This document shows positions 1 to 8,853 of a DNA stretch of 64,000 nt, piece after piece (the first letter of the stretch is position 1; each line of letters opens with the position of its first letter). Position numbers and translations under genes: made by a program. The notes beneath the pieces are model-generated. The model had not been told where the DNA came from, made no database searches, and saw only the letters and a program-made list of their open reading frames with translations. The DNA comes from Magnetofaba australis IT-1 (GTDB taxonomy: Bacteria > Pseudomonadota > Magnetococcia > Magnetococcales > Magnetococcaceae): positions 62,001 through 126,000 of the forward strand of contig NZ_LVJN01000014.1 of assembly GCF_002109495.1 (NCBI RefSeq). The letters run 5' to 3'.

Positions 1-566
1 ACATGCTGGCCGGGCGCTTCCGTCAGGATCTCTACTACCGCCTGGCCGCCGTCACTATTCGCCTGCCCCCCCTGCGCGACCGCCGAGAGGATATTCCCGC
101 TTTGGCGACCTATCTGCTGGACGCGGCCACTAGTAGTCTGGGCAAAGAAGCGGATGGTTTCACCGACGAGGCCATGGCCTGTATTCAAGCCTACCACTGG
201 CCTGGCAATGTGCGCGAACTGACCAATGAAATCCGCCATATGCTGGTGATGGCCGACGAACCGCTGCTGGGCGCGGAGCTGCTCTCCTCGCGGGTGCTGC
301 AAGGGGGCGTCGCCAACGACGCAGACGACGAGGACGCCCTGACGTGGGATGCGCCCCGGGATCTGGAGGGGAGTTTGAAGGATCGCGTGGCGGTGATGGA
401 GGCGCGCATCCTCAAGGAGACGCTGATCCGTCACCGCTGGAACAAGAGCCGCGCGGCTAAGGAGCTGGGTCTGTCGCGGGTGGGGCTGCGCGGCAAGCTG
501 GAGCGCTACGGTCTGGAGCCGGTCAACGGCGCGGCGGCGGGAGGCGAGCATGGCCACGCACAATGA
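1..566 (+). CDS. hupR: Sigma-54-type response regulator, HupR/HoxA-like, C-terminal part (cut by window edge)
   Basis: This is the C-terminal part of an NtrC-family regulator; the receiver domain and most of the AAA+ domain lie before the window. The visible part begins in the late AAA+ region (GRFRQDLYYRL, then LPPLRDRREDIPAL and WPGNVREL), which in this family couples ATP hydrolysis to sigma-54 open-complex formation. It ends in a Fis-type helix-turn-helix (RWNKSRAAKELGLSRVGLRGKL). The stop at 564-566 overlaps the next start at 550 by 17 bp, so it is co-translated with the hydrogenase sensor kinase. In Rhodobacter and Ralstonia the HupR/HoxA regulator is the partner of this kinase and activates uptake-hydrogenase genes; that role is inferred from position. 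Confidence 0.85.
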   Translation, partial: MLAGRFRQDLYYRLAAVTIRLPPLRDRREDIPALATYLLDAATSSLGKEADGFTDEAMACIQAYHWPGNVRELTNEIRHMLVMADEPLLGAELLSSRVLQGGVANDADDEDALTWDAPRDLEGSLKDRVAVMEARILKETLIRHRWNKSRAAKELGLSRVGLRGKLERYGLEPVNGAAAGGEHGHAQ

Positions 567-1932
567 GCCGAGCAAACTCCATAGCTTGATGGATCGCGCC
601 GGGGTGGACGACCAACTCACCCTGACGCCGCAGTCCGAAGACGTCTGGATCGACGTGATCCAGAAGATGGACGCCGCCTACGCCGATCTGGTGCGTTACC
701 AGGTGGAGTTGGAGCAGAAGAATAACGCGCTTAACGAGGCCAACCGCTTCATCGCCAGCGTGCTCACCGCCATGACCGATGTGCTCATCGTGTGCGACCC
801 CCACGGGCGCATTCAGGAGGTCAATCAGGCGCTGGTGAACCTCACCGGACGCGATCAGGCGTGGCTGCTCAAACAGAGCGTGCGCGAGCTGCTGCAGACC
901 GACCTGCCCAATCTGGAGAACCGTTTCAGCGATCTGCTGGATCACAAACGGGTGATCGACTGTGAAGTCAGCATCACCGCCGCCGACGACTCCCAGGCCC
1001 CGCTGGCGATGAACTGCTCACCGCGCACCGACAACAAGGGGCGCGTGGTGGGACTGGTGCTGATCGGTCGCCCGGTGGGGGAGCTGCGCCGCGCCTATGA
1101 CAATCTGCACCGCGCCCACAGCGAGTTGAAACAGACCCAGAATCAACTGATGCACGCCGAGAAGATGGCCTCCCTGGGGCGGGTGGTGGCGGGGGTGGCC
1201 CATGAACTGAACAACCCCATCAGCTTTGTGTTCGGCAATATGCACGCCCTCAAGCGCTATGGCGGACGCATTGAGCGCTATCTGCAAGCCGATCAAAGCC
1301 CCGAACAGCTGCAGGCGCTGCGCAAAGAGTTGAAAATCGACCGTATCCTGGCCGACCTGCCGCCCCTCATCGAAGGCGCCCTGGAGGGCGCCGAGCGGGT
1401 CAGCGCCATCGTGCAGGATCTGTGCGGCTACAGCGGTGGCCAACACGAACCGCCGCGCCCCTACCCGCTGCATGAGACCATTGCCAACGCCGTGCAGTGG
1501 GTCACCAGCGGGCGCGCCGACAAGCCGGAGGTGATTTACCAACTCCCCGAGACCGAGCGCCATATCGTCGGCCGCAAAGGGCATGTGCACCAGATTTTGG
1601 TCAATCTGGCGCAGAACGCCGTGGATGTGATGGAGGGGCAGACGCACAGACGCCTGACCATCGCTTGCGACTACAGCGACCAGAGCGCGACCATCACCGT
1701 GTCGGACAGCGGCGCGGGTATTGATGAGGCGCATCTCAAGCAGCTATTCGACCCCTTCTTCACCACCAAACCGGTGGGCAAAGGCACCGGCCTGGGGCTC
1801 TACATCAGCTACGGCCTGGCCCAAGAGCAGGGTGGGCAACTGAGCGCCCACAACAACCCCGAGGGCGGGGCCAGTTTTGTGCTCACCCTGCCCATCGCCG
1901 GCGCGCCCCAGCCGGGAGAGCCCCGCCCATGA
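550..1932 (+). CDS. hupT: PAS-domain sensor histidine kinase of the hydrogen-sensing system (HupT/HoxJ-like)
   Basis: A 460-aa soluble kinase with no membrane segment or signal peptide, so probably cytoplasmic. A PAS-like domain lies at about residues 65-180 ([20 protein letters not shown]). The H-box follows at about 200-220 ([20 protein letters not shown]), then the N-box ([15 protein letters not shown]), the G1 box (DSGAGI) and the F/G2 region ([20 protein letters not shown]). The length is like Rhodobacter HupT. It overlaps hupR by 17 bp and hupU by 4 bp (ATGA), and the order hupT-hupU-hupV is that of the Rhodobacter hupTUV operon. In that system the H2-sensing hydrogenase binds the PAS region and controls autophosphorylation; the same wiring is inferred here. 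Confidence 0.9.
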   Translation: MATHNEPSKLHSLMDRAGVDDQLTLTPQSEDVWIDVIQKMDAAYADLVRYQVELEQKNNALNEANRFIASVLTAMTDVLIVCDPHGRIQEVNQALVNLTGRDQAWLLKQSVRELLQTDLPNLENRFSDLLDHKRVIDCEVSITAADDSQAPLAMNCSPRTDNKGRVVGLVLIGRPVGELRRAYDNLHRAHSELKQTQNQLMHAEKMASLGRVVAGVAHELNNPISFVFGNMHALKRYGGRIERYLQADQSPEQLQALRKELKIDRILADLPPLIEGALEGAERVSAIVQDLCGYSGGQHEPPRPYPLHETIANAVQWVTSGRADKPEVIYQLPETERHIVGRKGHVHQILVNLAQNAVDVMEGQTHRRLTIACDYSDQSATITVSDSGAGIDEAHLKQLFDPFFTTKPVGKGTGLGLYISYGLAQEQGGQLSAHNNPEGGASFVLTLPIAGAPQPGEPRP

Positions 1933-2924
1933 AGAGTCTGCTGTGGGTGCAGTCGGGCGGTTGCGGCGGCTGCTCCATGTCGCTGCTGTGCGCCGAATCG
2001 CCCGGGCTGCTGTCGGCCCTGGCGGGGTGCGGCGTGGAGATCCTCTGGCATCCCGCACTCAGCGAAGCCTCCGGCGCCGAGTTCCACGCCCTGTTGCGGC
2101 GGGTTCTCAATGGTGAGCAGAAATTGGATATCCTCTGCCTGGAGGGCGCCGTGGTCACCGGCCCCGATGGCACGGGGGATTTTCATCGCCTCTCCGGCTC
2201 CGGTCGGCCCATGAAGGATATCATCGCCGATCTGGCCGCGGTGGCGGAACAGGTCATCGCGGTGGGCAGTTGCGCCGCCTACGGCGGCATGACCGCTGGC
2301 GGCGACAACCCCACCGACGCCATCGGCCTGCAGTATGACGGCGCCTTGCGCGGCGGGCTGCTGGGGGGAGCGTTCCGCGCCGCCAATGGTCTGCCGGTGA
2401 TCAACGTCGCCGGGTGTCCCATACACCCCAGTTGGCTGCTGGACACCCTGGGCATGCTGGCGCGAGGAAATCTACGCACAGAAGATCTGGACCCGTTGGG
2501 GCGTCCCCGACACTTTGCCGATCTGCTGGCCCACCACGGCTGTCCGCGCAACGAGTTCTACGAATACAAGGCCAGCGCCGAGAAGAGCACCGATCAGGGC
2601 TGTCTGATGGAGCATCTGGGCTGTTTGGGCACCCAAGCCCACGCCGACTGCAACGTGCGACTGTGGAACGGCGAAGGCTCCTGTCTGCGCGGCGGCTACG
2701 CCTGCATTAACTGCACTGCGCCGGAGTTCCAGGAGCCGGGCCACCCCTTCACCGCCACGCCGAAGATTGCGGGCATCCCCGTGGGGTTGCCCACCGATAT
2801 GCCCAAGGCGTGGTTCGTCGCCCTGGCCTCCCTCTCCAAAGCCGCCACCCCCGAGCGGCTGCGGCGCAATGCGGTGGCCGACCACATCATCGCGCCCCCC
2901 GCCACCCCCAAGGAGAAACCATGA
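1929..2924 (+). CDS. hupU: Regulatory [NiFe] hydrogenase small subunit (HupU/HoxB)
   Basis: A 331-aa electron-transfer small subunit. The N-terminal SGGCGGCSMS motif, the VGSCAAYGG and VAGCPIHPSW segments and the C-terminal cysteine cluster (HHGC, GCLMEHLGCLG, SCLRGGYACINC) supply ligands for three Fe-S clusters. The protein starts at the fold itself, with no twin-arginine signal peptide and no C-terminal membrane anchor. This distinguishes cytoplasmic H2 sensors from exported uptake hydrogenases. The start codon overlaps the hupT stop (ATGA), and the stop overlaps the hupV start the same way, which suggests tight stoichiometric coupling. Confidence 0.92.
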   Translation: MKSLLWVQSGGCGGCSMSLLCAESPGLLSALAGCGVEILWHPALSEASGAEFHALLRRVLNGEQKLDILCLEGAVVTGPDGTGDFHRLSGSGRPMKDIIADLAAVAEQVIAVGSCAAYGGMTAGGDNPTDAIGLQYDGALRGGLLGGAFRAANGLPVINVAGCPIHPSWLLDTLGMLARGNLRTEDLDPLGRPRHFADLLAHHGCPRNEFYEYKASAEKSTDQGCLMEHLGCLGTQAHADCNVRLWNGEGSCLRGGYACINCTAPEFQEPGHPFTATPKIAGIPVGLPTDMPKAWFVALASLSKAATPERLRRNAVADHIIAPPATPKEKP

Positions 2925-4375
2925 GCGCGCGGCGCATTCTCGGCCCGTTCAACCGCGTCGAGGGCGACTTGGAGGTGCAGATTGACGTGCGCAACGGCGC
3001 CGTCGCCGACGCCTGGGTGACGTCACCGCTCTATCGCGGCTATGAGCAGATGCTCCAGGGCAAGAACCCCTTCGATGCGCTGGTCTATGTGCCGCGCATC
3101 TGCGGCATCTGCTCGGTGGCGCAGTCTGTGGCCAGCGGCGAGGCGCTGGCGGCGGCCATGGGGGTGACGCCCACCCCCAACGGCCAGCGCGCGCGCAATC
3201 TGATTCTGGCGGTGGAGAACGTGGCCGACCACCTCACCCACTTCAGCCTCTTCTTCATGCCCGACTTCGCCCGCGACGCCTACCGCGACGCGCCGTGGTT
3301 CGACGCCGCCGTCAAACGTTTCAAGGCGGTCAGCGGCGAGTCGGCGCGCCACGCCCTGCCCGCCCGCGCGCAACTGCTCAATCTGCTCGGCATTTTGGCG
3401 GGCAAGTGGCCGCACTCATTGGCGATTCAGCCCGGCGGCTCCACCCGCCCCATCGAACCGCGCGAGCAGGGGCGCATGGCGGCGCTGCTGCACGACTTCC
3501 GCCACTATTTGGAGACGCGCTTGTTCGGCGACTCCCTGGAGACTATCGCCAATCTGGACTCCGTGGCCGCGCTGCAGCATTGGGCCGCCCAAGAGCCGTT
3601 CGAACAGAGCGACTTTCGCTTTTTTCTGCATCTGTGTCAGGCGTTGGAGCTGGATCAACTGGGCCGCGCCCAGGATCAGTTTCTCAGCTACGGCGCTTAT
3701 AGCGATGAAGAGAGCCATCTGTTTGCTCCAGGGGTGATGCGCGACGGGGCGATCTCCCCCCTGGAGAGCGCGCAGATTTCTGAAGACCACAGCCACAGTT
3801 GGATGGCCGCCGCACAGACGCGGCAGCACCCATACGAGGGGGTGACGCGCCCGGCGGAGGATCGCCAGCGCGGCTATAGCTGGTGCAAAGCGCCGCGACT
3901 GGCGCAGGCCCCCATGGAGGTGGGGGCGCTGGCCCGCCAAGCCATGGCGCAGCAGCCGTTGATGACCGAGTTGATCGCCCACAGCGGCGGCAATGTGCAG
4001 AACCGGGTGATCGCCCGCCTGCTGGAGGTGGCGCGGGTGACCCTCGCCATGGAGCAGTGGGTGTGGGCGTTGCAGCCGCGCGCGCCCTACTGCGCGCAGG
4101 CGCCCGCCATTGAACAGGGGCGCGGCGCCGGACTCATCGAGGCGGCGCGTGGCGCATTGGGGCACTGGATTACGGTGGAGTCCGGGCGCATCGCCAACTA
4201 TCAGATCATCGCCCCCACCACCTGGAATTTCTCCCCGCGCGACGCCGGGGGCGGTCTGGGTCCCTTGGAGCAGGCGCTCATCGGCGCGCCGGTGGCGTCA
4301 GGCGAAGCGGAGCCGGTGACAGTGCAGCACATCGTGCGCTCATTCGACCCCTGCATGGTGTGCACGGTGCATTAA
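2921..4375 (+). CDS. hupV: Regulatory [NiFe] hydrogenase large subunit (HupV/HoxC)
   Basis: A 484-aa catalytic subunit. Its start is set by the ATGA overlap with hupU and by the conserved beginning RRILGPFNRVEGDL; an upstream in-frame ATG at 2810 lies inside hupU and is rejected. The proximal Ni-binding motif is RICGICSVAQS and the distal one is DPCMVC. The reading frame stops directly after DPCMVCTVH. Normal uptake hydrogenases carry a C-terminal extension that a maturation protease removes; H2-sensing hydrogenases lack it, as here. The H-to-Q change after the first CxxC (SVAQS instead of the usual His) is also typical of sensor enzymes. It should form the H2 receptor with HupU and signal through HupT. 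Confidence 0.93.
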   Translation: MSARRILGPFNRVEGDLEVQIDVRNGAVADAWVTSPLYRGYEQMLQGKNPFDALVYVPRICGICSVAQSVASGEALAAAMGVTPTPNGQRARNLILAVENVADHLTHFSLFFMPDFARDAYRDAPWFDAAVKRFKAVSGESARHALPARAQLLNLLGILAGKWPHSLAIQPGGSTRPIEPREQGRMAALLHDFRHYLETRLFGDSLETIANLDSVAALQHWAAQEPFEQSDFRFFLHLCQALELDQLGRAQDQFLSYGAYSDEESHLFAPGVMRDGAISPLESAQISEDHSHSWMAAAQTRQHPYEGVTRPAEDRQRGYSWCKAPRLAQAPMEVGALARQAMAQQPLMTELIAHSGGNVQNRVIARLLEVARVTLAMEQWVWALQPRAPYCAQAPAIEQGRGAGLIEAARGALGHWITVESGRIANYQIIAPTTWNFSPRDAGGGLGPLEQALIGAPVASGEAEPVTVQHIVRSFDPCMVCTVH

Positions 4376-4871
4376 ATCAATCTGTTAGCATTCATCCGCG
4401 GACTCTTTTAGCTTTCATCCGTGAACATTGGGAAGCTATAAGATATCGAGGGCTTTGCCCTCGAGCTCCCAAAAACCAAACCGTGATTCGGGCCATCCAT
4501 GGCCCTCACCCTTCGGGCTCGCTGCGCGAGTCCGATTCGGCATTCCTGCCAAATCGTGGGCTCCGCCCATGTATGGTCCGCTCCGCCACGGCAAGAGAAA
4601 ATGTCCACTGATGTGTGAGGCTTAGTCGCGCCCATGTATCCGGCCTGTTGATGAGGGGCTTGTCGCCCTCTGGCCCTGATGGAATTTGCGCGTGGCCCTC
4701 CTCAACACACCCTCGGCCTCAATGGGCCCTTGGGCGAAACAGGTTCTTGACCACGCAGGGCTATGCCGTTTCACGCCATCAATCTCGACTCTCTCTCGCA
4801 ACCTGGCTGGTGGGATCTCTTTCTCTTTCCTTATCGGCCTGTTTTTCTTTTAGAGTTGTATTGCGCTCTCT
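4376..4871. other. Non-coding stretch between hupV and the IS110-type transposase
   Basis: No credible gene is visible. Just after hupV there is an imperfect direct repeat of about 19 bp (near 4385 and 4409, sharing TTAGC-TTCATCCG). From 4452 an array of short palindromes begins. From about 4600 to the transposase stop the sequence has no array motifs and probably belongs to the insertion element. I see no convincing rho-independent terminator for the hydrogenase operon. Confidence 0.5.
4452..4595. repeat. Palindrome array, left arm, inverted copy of 5985-6110
   Basis: Short G/C palindromes follow one another: cgagggctttgccctcg at the start, gggccatccatggccc, and gggctcgctgcgcga. About 110 bp here match the reverse complement of 5985-6110, including the units for 'gattcgggccatcc', 'cccttcgggctcgctgcgcg' and 'atggtccgctccg'. 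The first 35 bp also match the start of the array at 15468 (gagggct-gccctcgagctcccaa). This is a dispersed intergenic repeat rather than coding DNA. Confidence 0.7.
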
Positions 4872-5984
4872 CTACACAGCGGCGCTGGCCCCATAGGCCT
4901 CCTGCTTCACCAGCATCGCCCACGCGCTGCGCGCCATGCGGTTGGCCAGCGCCACCACTGCTCTATTTGCGCCGCGACGTTCCGACACCGACACTGCCCA
5001 CTGGCTGCGGCGATCCGGCTTGTTTTCACACACGCGCAACGCCGCCCGCGCCCCATGAATCAACAGGGTGCGAAGATAACCGTTTCCCCGCTTGCTGATC
5101 CCCGTCAGCCACGCCTTGCCCCCTGTGGAGTGCTGATTCGGAACCAACCCTATCCATGCCGACAGCTCCCGGCCATTCTTAAACGCCCGCACATCCCCCA
5201 CCGACGCCAACAGCGCCGTCGCCGTGATCGGTCCCACTCCCGGGATCGTCATCAGCAATCGACACTGCGGCTCCGCCTTGGCCAGCGCCTCAATCTCACG
5301 CTCATATTTGCCGATGCGCTCATCCAAATGCGCCAGCTCATCGCGCTCATCCTCCAGAATTACGCGAAAATTGGCGCTCATTTCCGAGCTCTCATCACTC
5401 AAAATCAGCACAATCGCCCGCCGCGCCTGTTTGATGCTCTTGGGAAAGACAATCCCATACTCGGCAAGCAGTCCGCGAATCTGGTTCACCAACGCCGTGC
5501 GGTTCTTCACCGCCAGACTGCGTATCCGATGCAGCGACAATATCTCTTGCTGGGCAACGCTTTTGATCCCCACAAAACGCATATTCGGACGCTGTACCGC
5601 TTCACATATCGCCTCAGCGTCCACGCTGTCGTTCTTGTGCCGCTTCACGTAGGGCTTCACATATTGCGGCGCCATCAAACGCACATCATGCCCATATCCC
5701 TGAAATTTCCGCGCCCAATGGTGGGCGCCGCTACTGGCTTCCATCCCCACCAGGCACGGCGGCAGTTGCGCCATGTACTCCAGGAGCTCGTCTCGTTTCA
5801 GTCGCTTCTTGAGAACGCTTTTGCCGCTCGCATCGACGCCATGCAACTGAAACACGCTCTTGCCCAGATCAATACCCAGTACCCGTACCTGTCCGTTTTC
5901 GATATGATTGCTCATGGTCCGCTCCGACTCCGTTTAGATGGAAAAACACACCACCATCTTGGCCCATTGCGAGGCCGTTTGGGT
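4596..5984 (-). mobile_element. IS110-family insertion element (ends approximate)
   Basis: The element is bounded only indirectly. The palindrome array that begins at 4452 resumes on the far side of the transposase and ends at about 6180 with a tail also found at 15590-15640. The insertion therefore seems to sit inside one array. IS110 elements usually lack long terminal inverted repeats and obvious target duplications, and several are known to enter REP-type sequences. A 12-bp word (atggtccgctcc) occurs near 4572, at the transposase start (5914) and inverted near 5988, and may be a subterminal element. The non-coding ends should contain the bridge/seek RNA of this family; I cannot delimit it. 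Confidence 0.55.
4872..5915 (-). CDS. IS110-family transposase (DEDD recombinase)
   Basis: A 347-aa recombinase. The N-terminal DEDD RuvC-like domain begins at once (VLGIDLGKSVFQLHGVD) and continues with GMEASSGAHHWAR and KNDSVDAEAICEA, which carry the acidic residues. The C-terminal Transposase_20 domain has the TIPGVGPITATALLA helix-hairpin-helix and the SAWIGLVPNQHSTGGK segment with the family's serine region. The length is normal and the frame intact, so it may be active. A GGAG ribosome site stands 6 bp before the ATG. It reads opposite to the hydrogenase operon. Confidence 0.92.
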   Translation of the reverse strand: MSNHIENGQVRVLGIDLGKSVFQLHGVDASGKSVLKKRLKRDELLEYMAQLPPCLVGMEASSGAHHWARKFQGYGHDVRLMAPQYVKPYVKRHKNDSVDAEAICEAVQRPNMRFVGIKSVAQQEILSLHRIRSLAVKNRTALVNQIRGLLAEYGIVFPKSIKQARRAIVLILSDESSEMSANFRVILEDERDELAHLDERIGKYEREIEALAKAEPQCRLLMTIPGVGPITATALLASVGDVRAFKNGRELSAWIGLVPNQHSTGGKAWLTGISKRGNGYLRTLLIHGARAALRVCENKPDRRSQWAVSVSERRGANRAVVALANRMARSAWAMLVKQEAYGASAAV

Positions 5985-6180
5985 AGCGGAGCGGACCATT
6001 CCATTACACCCGCTGGGGGCGCGGCCCCCAGACGATTCGGCAGGATTGCCGAATCGGACTCGCGCAGCGAGCCCGAAGGGTGAGGGCCATGGATGGCCCG
6101 AATCACCCCGCCGCCGACCAGTCGGCGGCTAATAGTCAGCGCAAGCTCAAACTACGTTACGCAAACATTGGCCGCTCTGT
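5985..6180. repeat. Palindrome array, right arm, with conserved tail
   Basis: Contains gctgggggcgcggcccccag, gattcggcaggattgccgaatc and ccgccgaccagtcggcgg as consecutive hairpins. Most of 5985-6110 is the inverted copy of 4480-4595. The end (6131-6175, 'atagtcagcgcaagctca' then 'acgcaaacattg') matches 15590-15635 with few differences, so the border of this repeat type is conserved between loci. No gene is visible between the array and ialB; 6181-6273 is AT-rich. Confidence 0.7.
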
Positions 6181-6273
6181 GCAATCTTATCTGCGAACGT
6201 ATTAAAATCCATCACAATATATTCGCGCACGTAAATATTATATTGCATTTGCGTATTATAATATAGAAATGCG

Positions 6274-6864
6274 TTAAAACATGGGCGTCTCGCCCAGCAT
6301 CGAGTTGACCTCGTCCTCATGCATGCCGGAGCCATCCTGCTTGAGCGCGGCCAGCCCCTCCTTCACCCCGGGCAGACGCAGCTTGATGGGCAGTTTGGCC
6401 ACCTTGTTGCCCTTCAGCGTCAGCCAGATGCGCGCTTCCACCACCTTGCCGCCAATCAACTGCGCATACAGCGCATCATCCACTTTGGTCACCGCCAAAC
6501 AGCCCGTGCGTTTGCACTGATACATGCGCATACGCTGGGGTTTATGCTTGTCCACAGTCAACAGCACGCCAGACGGCAGCAGCACATTGAGCGGCGTCTT
6601 GGCGGTCAAGAGCAGACGGTCGCTGGATTTGGCGTAGGCCAGGGAGAGCTTGAACACCGGCTTGCCGCTCTTTTTGGACATCACCTGCTGGGTCAATCCG
6701 CAGCGTGTCTGTTGCGGCCCCAGCGCCACACAGGTGAGGCTCCAATTGCCAAAGCGGTCGCCGCTTTTGGGCAGATCATTCGCCTGCGCCGCCACGGGAA
6801 TCAGCGCGCTCATGGCAAACAGCGTCAGAACCAAAATCAACCCGGCGAATCGGATGATGAACAT
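6274..6864 (-). CDS. IalB-family (invasion-associated locus B) exported protein
   Basis: A 196-aa protein with a signal peptide (IIRFAGLILVLTLFAMSALI, cut near AQA-N), then the IalB pattern: FGNWSLTC, QQTRCGLTQQV, PLNVLLPSGVLLTVD, a YQCKRTGCLAVTKVD cysteine pair, and VAKLPIKLRLPGVKEGLAAL. The family is common in alphaproteobacteria and periplasmic; the name comes from Bartonella, and its function in free-living species is unknown. I chose ATG at 6864 because GAGGAG lies 5 bp upstream; the frame also has a GTG at 6870, which overlaps this site. It stands alone, divergent from dinB. Confidence 0.8.
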   Translation of the reverse strand: MFIIRFAGLILVLTLFAMSALIPVAAQANDLPKSGDRFGNWSLTCVALGPQQTRCGLTQQVMSKKSGKPVFKLSLAYAKSSDRLLLTAKTPLNVLLPSGVLLTVDKHKPQRMRMYQCKRTGCLAVTKVDDALYAQLIGGKVVEARIWLTLKGNKVAKLPIKLRLPGVKEGLAALKQDGSGMHEDEVNSMLGETPMF

Positions 6865-6994
6865 ACACACTCCTCATTGGGCGCATCATGACAGAGCGAA
6901 CGCGCGCCCCGACCGCTTCACCATAACACCCCGACGAGCCGAGGTCAGCGCCTTGCCGCCTGCGCGCCTCCCGCGCTACTCTCATCAGGATGCA

Positions 6995-8128
6995 ATGGAC
7001 TGGAATTCGGCGCAGCCTTTATTATCCTCCCCCATGGACGCCTCGCGTAAAATCATCCATATCGATATGGACGCCTTCTTCGCTTCGGTGGAGCAGCGCG
7101 AGACGCCCGCCTACAAGGGCCTGCCCCTGGTGGTGGGCGGCAAAAGCGCGCGCGGGGTGGTGGCCGCCGCCAGCTACGAGGCGCGCACCTTCGGCATTCA
7201 CTCGGCCATGTCCATGCGTCAAGCGCTGCAGCGCTGCCCCAACTTGGTGGTGGTTAAACCGCGCAAAGAGCTCTACAAACAGGTCTCCGACCAGATCCAC
7301 GCCATCTTCCGCCACTACACCGACCTGATCGAACCGCTGTCGCTGGATGAGGCGTTTCTGGACGTAACCGAAAACAAGATGAACAACCCCTCCGGCACGC
7401 GCATCGCCGAAGAGATCCGCCAGAAGATTCGCCACACCACCGGCCTCACCGCCTCGGCGGGGGTCTCATTCAATAAATTTCTCGCCAAGATCGCCTCGGA
7501 CCTGAACAAGCCCGATGGTCTGTCGGTGATCACCCCGGAGCAGGCCCCAACGTTCATCGCGCAACTGCCGGTGGAGAAGTTCTTCGGCGTCGGCCCGGTC
7601 ACCGCCGGGCGCATGCGTCATCTGGGCATCGCCACCGGCGCTGACCTGCTGCAGTGGTCGCTGGGCGATCTGGTCCGCGCCTTTGGCAAGGCGGGGCGCA
7701 GTTACTATGATGTCGTGCGCAATGAGGATCGCCGCCCGGTCACCCCCAACCGGCCGCGCCACTCGGTGGGTACTGAAGACACCTTCGAGCAGGATCTCCA
7801 CGACCGCGAGATCATGCGCCGCCAGCTGTTGCAGATCGCCTATGCAGTGGAGCTGGCCATCCGCACAACCGGCTATCTGGGCCGCACCCTGACGTTGAAG
7901 GTCAAATTCGCCGACTTTCAGCAGATCACCCGCAGCAAGACGGTGGATCACCCCATCACCCAGGCGCGGGAGATGATGGCGTTGGCCATGCGCCTGTTCG
8001 AGCCCATCGAGATCCCCGCCATCGGCGTGCGCCTGCTGGGACTGACCGTCTCCACCCCGTGTGAGGCGGAGGATCTGGGCGGCCAGCAGCTCTCCCTGCC
8101 GCTGTTCTCCGCCCCGTCGCCGGATTAA
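6995..8128 (+). CDS. dinB: DNA polymerase IV (Y-family, DinB)
   Basis: A translesion polymerase. The catalytic palm starts with IIHIDMDAFFASVEQRE (first metal-binding Asp pair) and includes PLVVGG, AASYEARTFGIHSAMS and the second acidic motif EPLSLDEAFLDVT. Fingers and thumb follow with SFNKFLAKIASDLNKPDG, a helix-hairpin-helix (FFGVGPVTAGRM) and the little-finger domain. It ends in QQLSLPLFS, which resembles the beta-clamp binding peptide (QLxLF). Start choice is open: ATG at 6995 has AGGA 4 bp upstream, while ATG at 7034 begins closer to the conserved region but lacks a ribosome site. The downstream gene follows after 22 bp. Confidence 0.93.
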   Translation: MDWNSAQPLLSSPMDASRKIIHIDMDAFFASVEQRETPAYKGLPLVVGGKSARGVVAAASYEARTFGIHSAMSMRQALQRCPNLVVVKPRKELYKQVSDQIHAIFRHYTDLIEPLSLDEAFLDVTENKMNNPSGTRIAEEIRQKIRHTTGLTASAGVSFNKFLAKIASDLNKPDGLSVITPEQAPTFIAQLPVEKFFGVGPVTAGRMRHLGIATGADLLQWSLGDLVRAFGKAGRSYYDVVRNEDRRPVTPNRPRHSVGTEDTFEQDLHDREIMRRQLLQIAYAVELAIRTTGYLGRTLTLKVKFADFQQITRSKTVDHPITQAREMMALAMRLFEPIEIPAIGVRLLGLTVSTPCEAEDLGGQQLSLPLFSAPSPD

Positions 8129-8150
8129 CGCCCCGGACAGGAGCCCATGC

Positions 8151-8732
8151 ATGACCACGCAACGCCTGTTCATCAGTCTGGAACCGCCCGAGGCGATCAA
8201 ACAAGCCATTGGCCATAGCCTGAGCGCGCTGAAACAGGTGAAAGGCGTGCGCTGGGCTCACCCCGCGCAGTATCACCTCACCCTGCGCTTTCTGGGCGAC
8301 ACGCCTGATGCGGATATTGATGGCCTCAGCACATCGCTGGGTGAGATCGCCCTCGCCACTCCGGAATTCACCCTACAACTCACGCAGTGGGGCGCGTTTC
8401 CCGATGCCCAACAGGGACGAATCTTCTGGGCGGGCGTCACCGACACGAACGAAAACCTAGCCAAGCTGGCGCAGCAGATTGCTGCTCTAGAGCCGACGCA
8501 AGAGCCGCAATCCGCGTTCACGCCCCACATCACTGTGGCGCGCCGCCGCAACACCATGCCTTTGACAGCGCTGTTGGGCCAGACGCCATTGCCGCCGCTG
8601 ACATGGCGCGCGCAATCGATTCAATTGATGGCCTCCACGCTCACGGATTACGGCGCGCAACATCATGTTATCGCACGCCACACATTGGCGGCCTCTCCCC
8701 CGACAATTCCCACATCTCGGCTTCAGAGTTAA
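8151..8732 (+). CDS. thpR: RNA 2',3'-cyclic phosphodiesterase (2'-5' RNA ligase family)
   Basis: A 193-aa member of the 2H phosphoesterase fold. Both catalytic HxTx motifs are present: HLTL at about residue 42 (YHLTLRFLGDT) and HITV at about 125 (FTPHITVARRR). The N-terminal RLFISLEPPEAIKQAI is typical of the family. The family hydrolyses 2',3'-cyclic phosphates on RNA and can ligate 2'-5' tRNA halves in vitro. The start at 8151 has CAGGAG 8 bp upstream; the in-frame extension to 8061 lies in dinB and is rejected. Probably co-transcribed with dinB. Confidence 0.88.
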   Translation: MTTQRLFISLEPPEAIKQAIGHSLSALKQVKGVRWAHPAQYHLTLRFLGDTPDADIDGLSTSLGEIALATPEFTLQLTQWGAFPDAQQGRIFWAGVTDTNENLAKLAQQIAALEPTQEPQSAFTPHITVARRRNTMPLTALLGQTPLPPLTWRAQSIQLMASTLTDYGAQHHVIARHTLAASPPTIPTSRLQS

Positions 8733-8853
8733 CGCGCACAAGCACTCGATTCCGCCTTTAAAATCAGCCGCAGGCGCATTATTGTATGCTCATTGCGCCC
8801 GCCCCCCCCCCCTCTATTCAAGCACAGCCAATTTGTTCATCAAGGAGTCTGCG

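Noticed and set aside
5055-6083. A 342-codon plus-strand frame across the IS110-type transposase
   Set aside because: The transposase on the other strand is full length with all motifs; this frame has none.
8665-8853. Longer N-terminus of the patatin-like protein from ATG 8665
   Set aside because: It overlaps thpR and has no ribosome site; GTG 8854 has AAGGAG at ideal distance.
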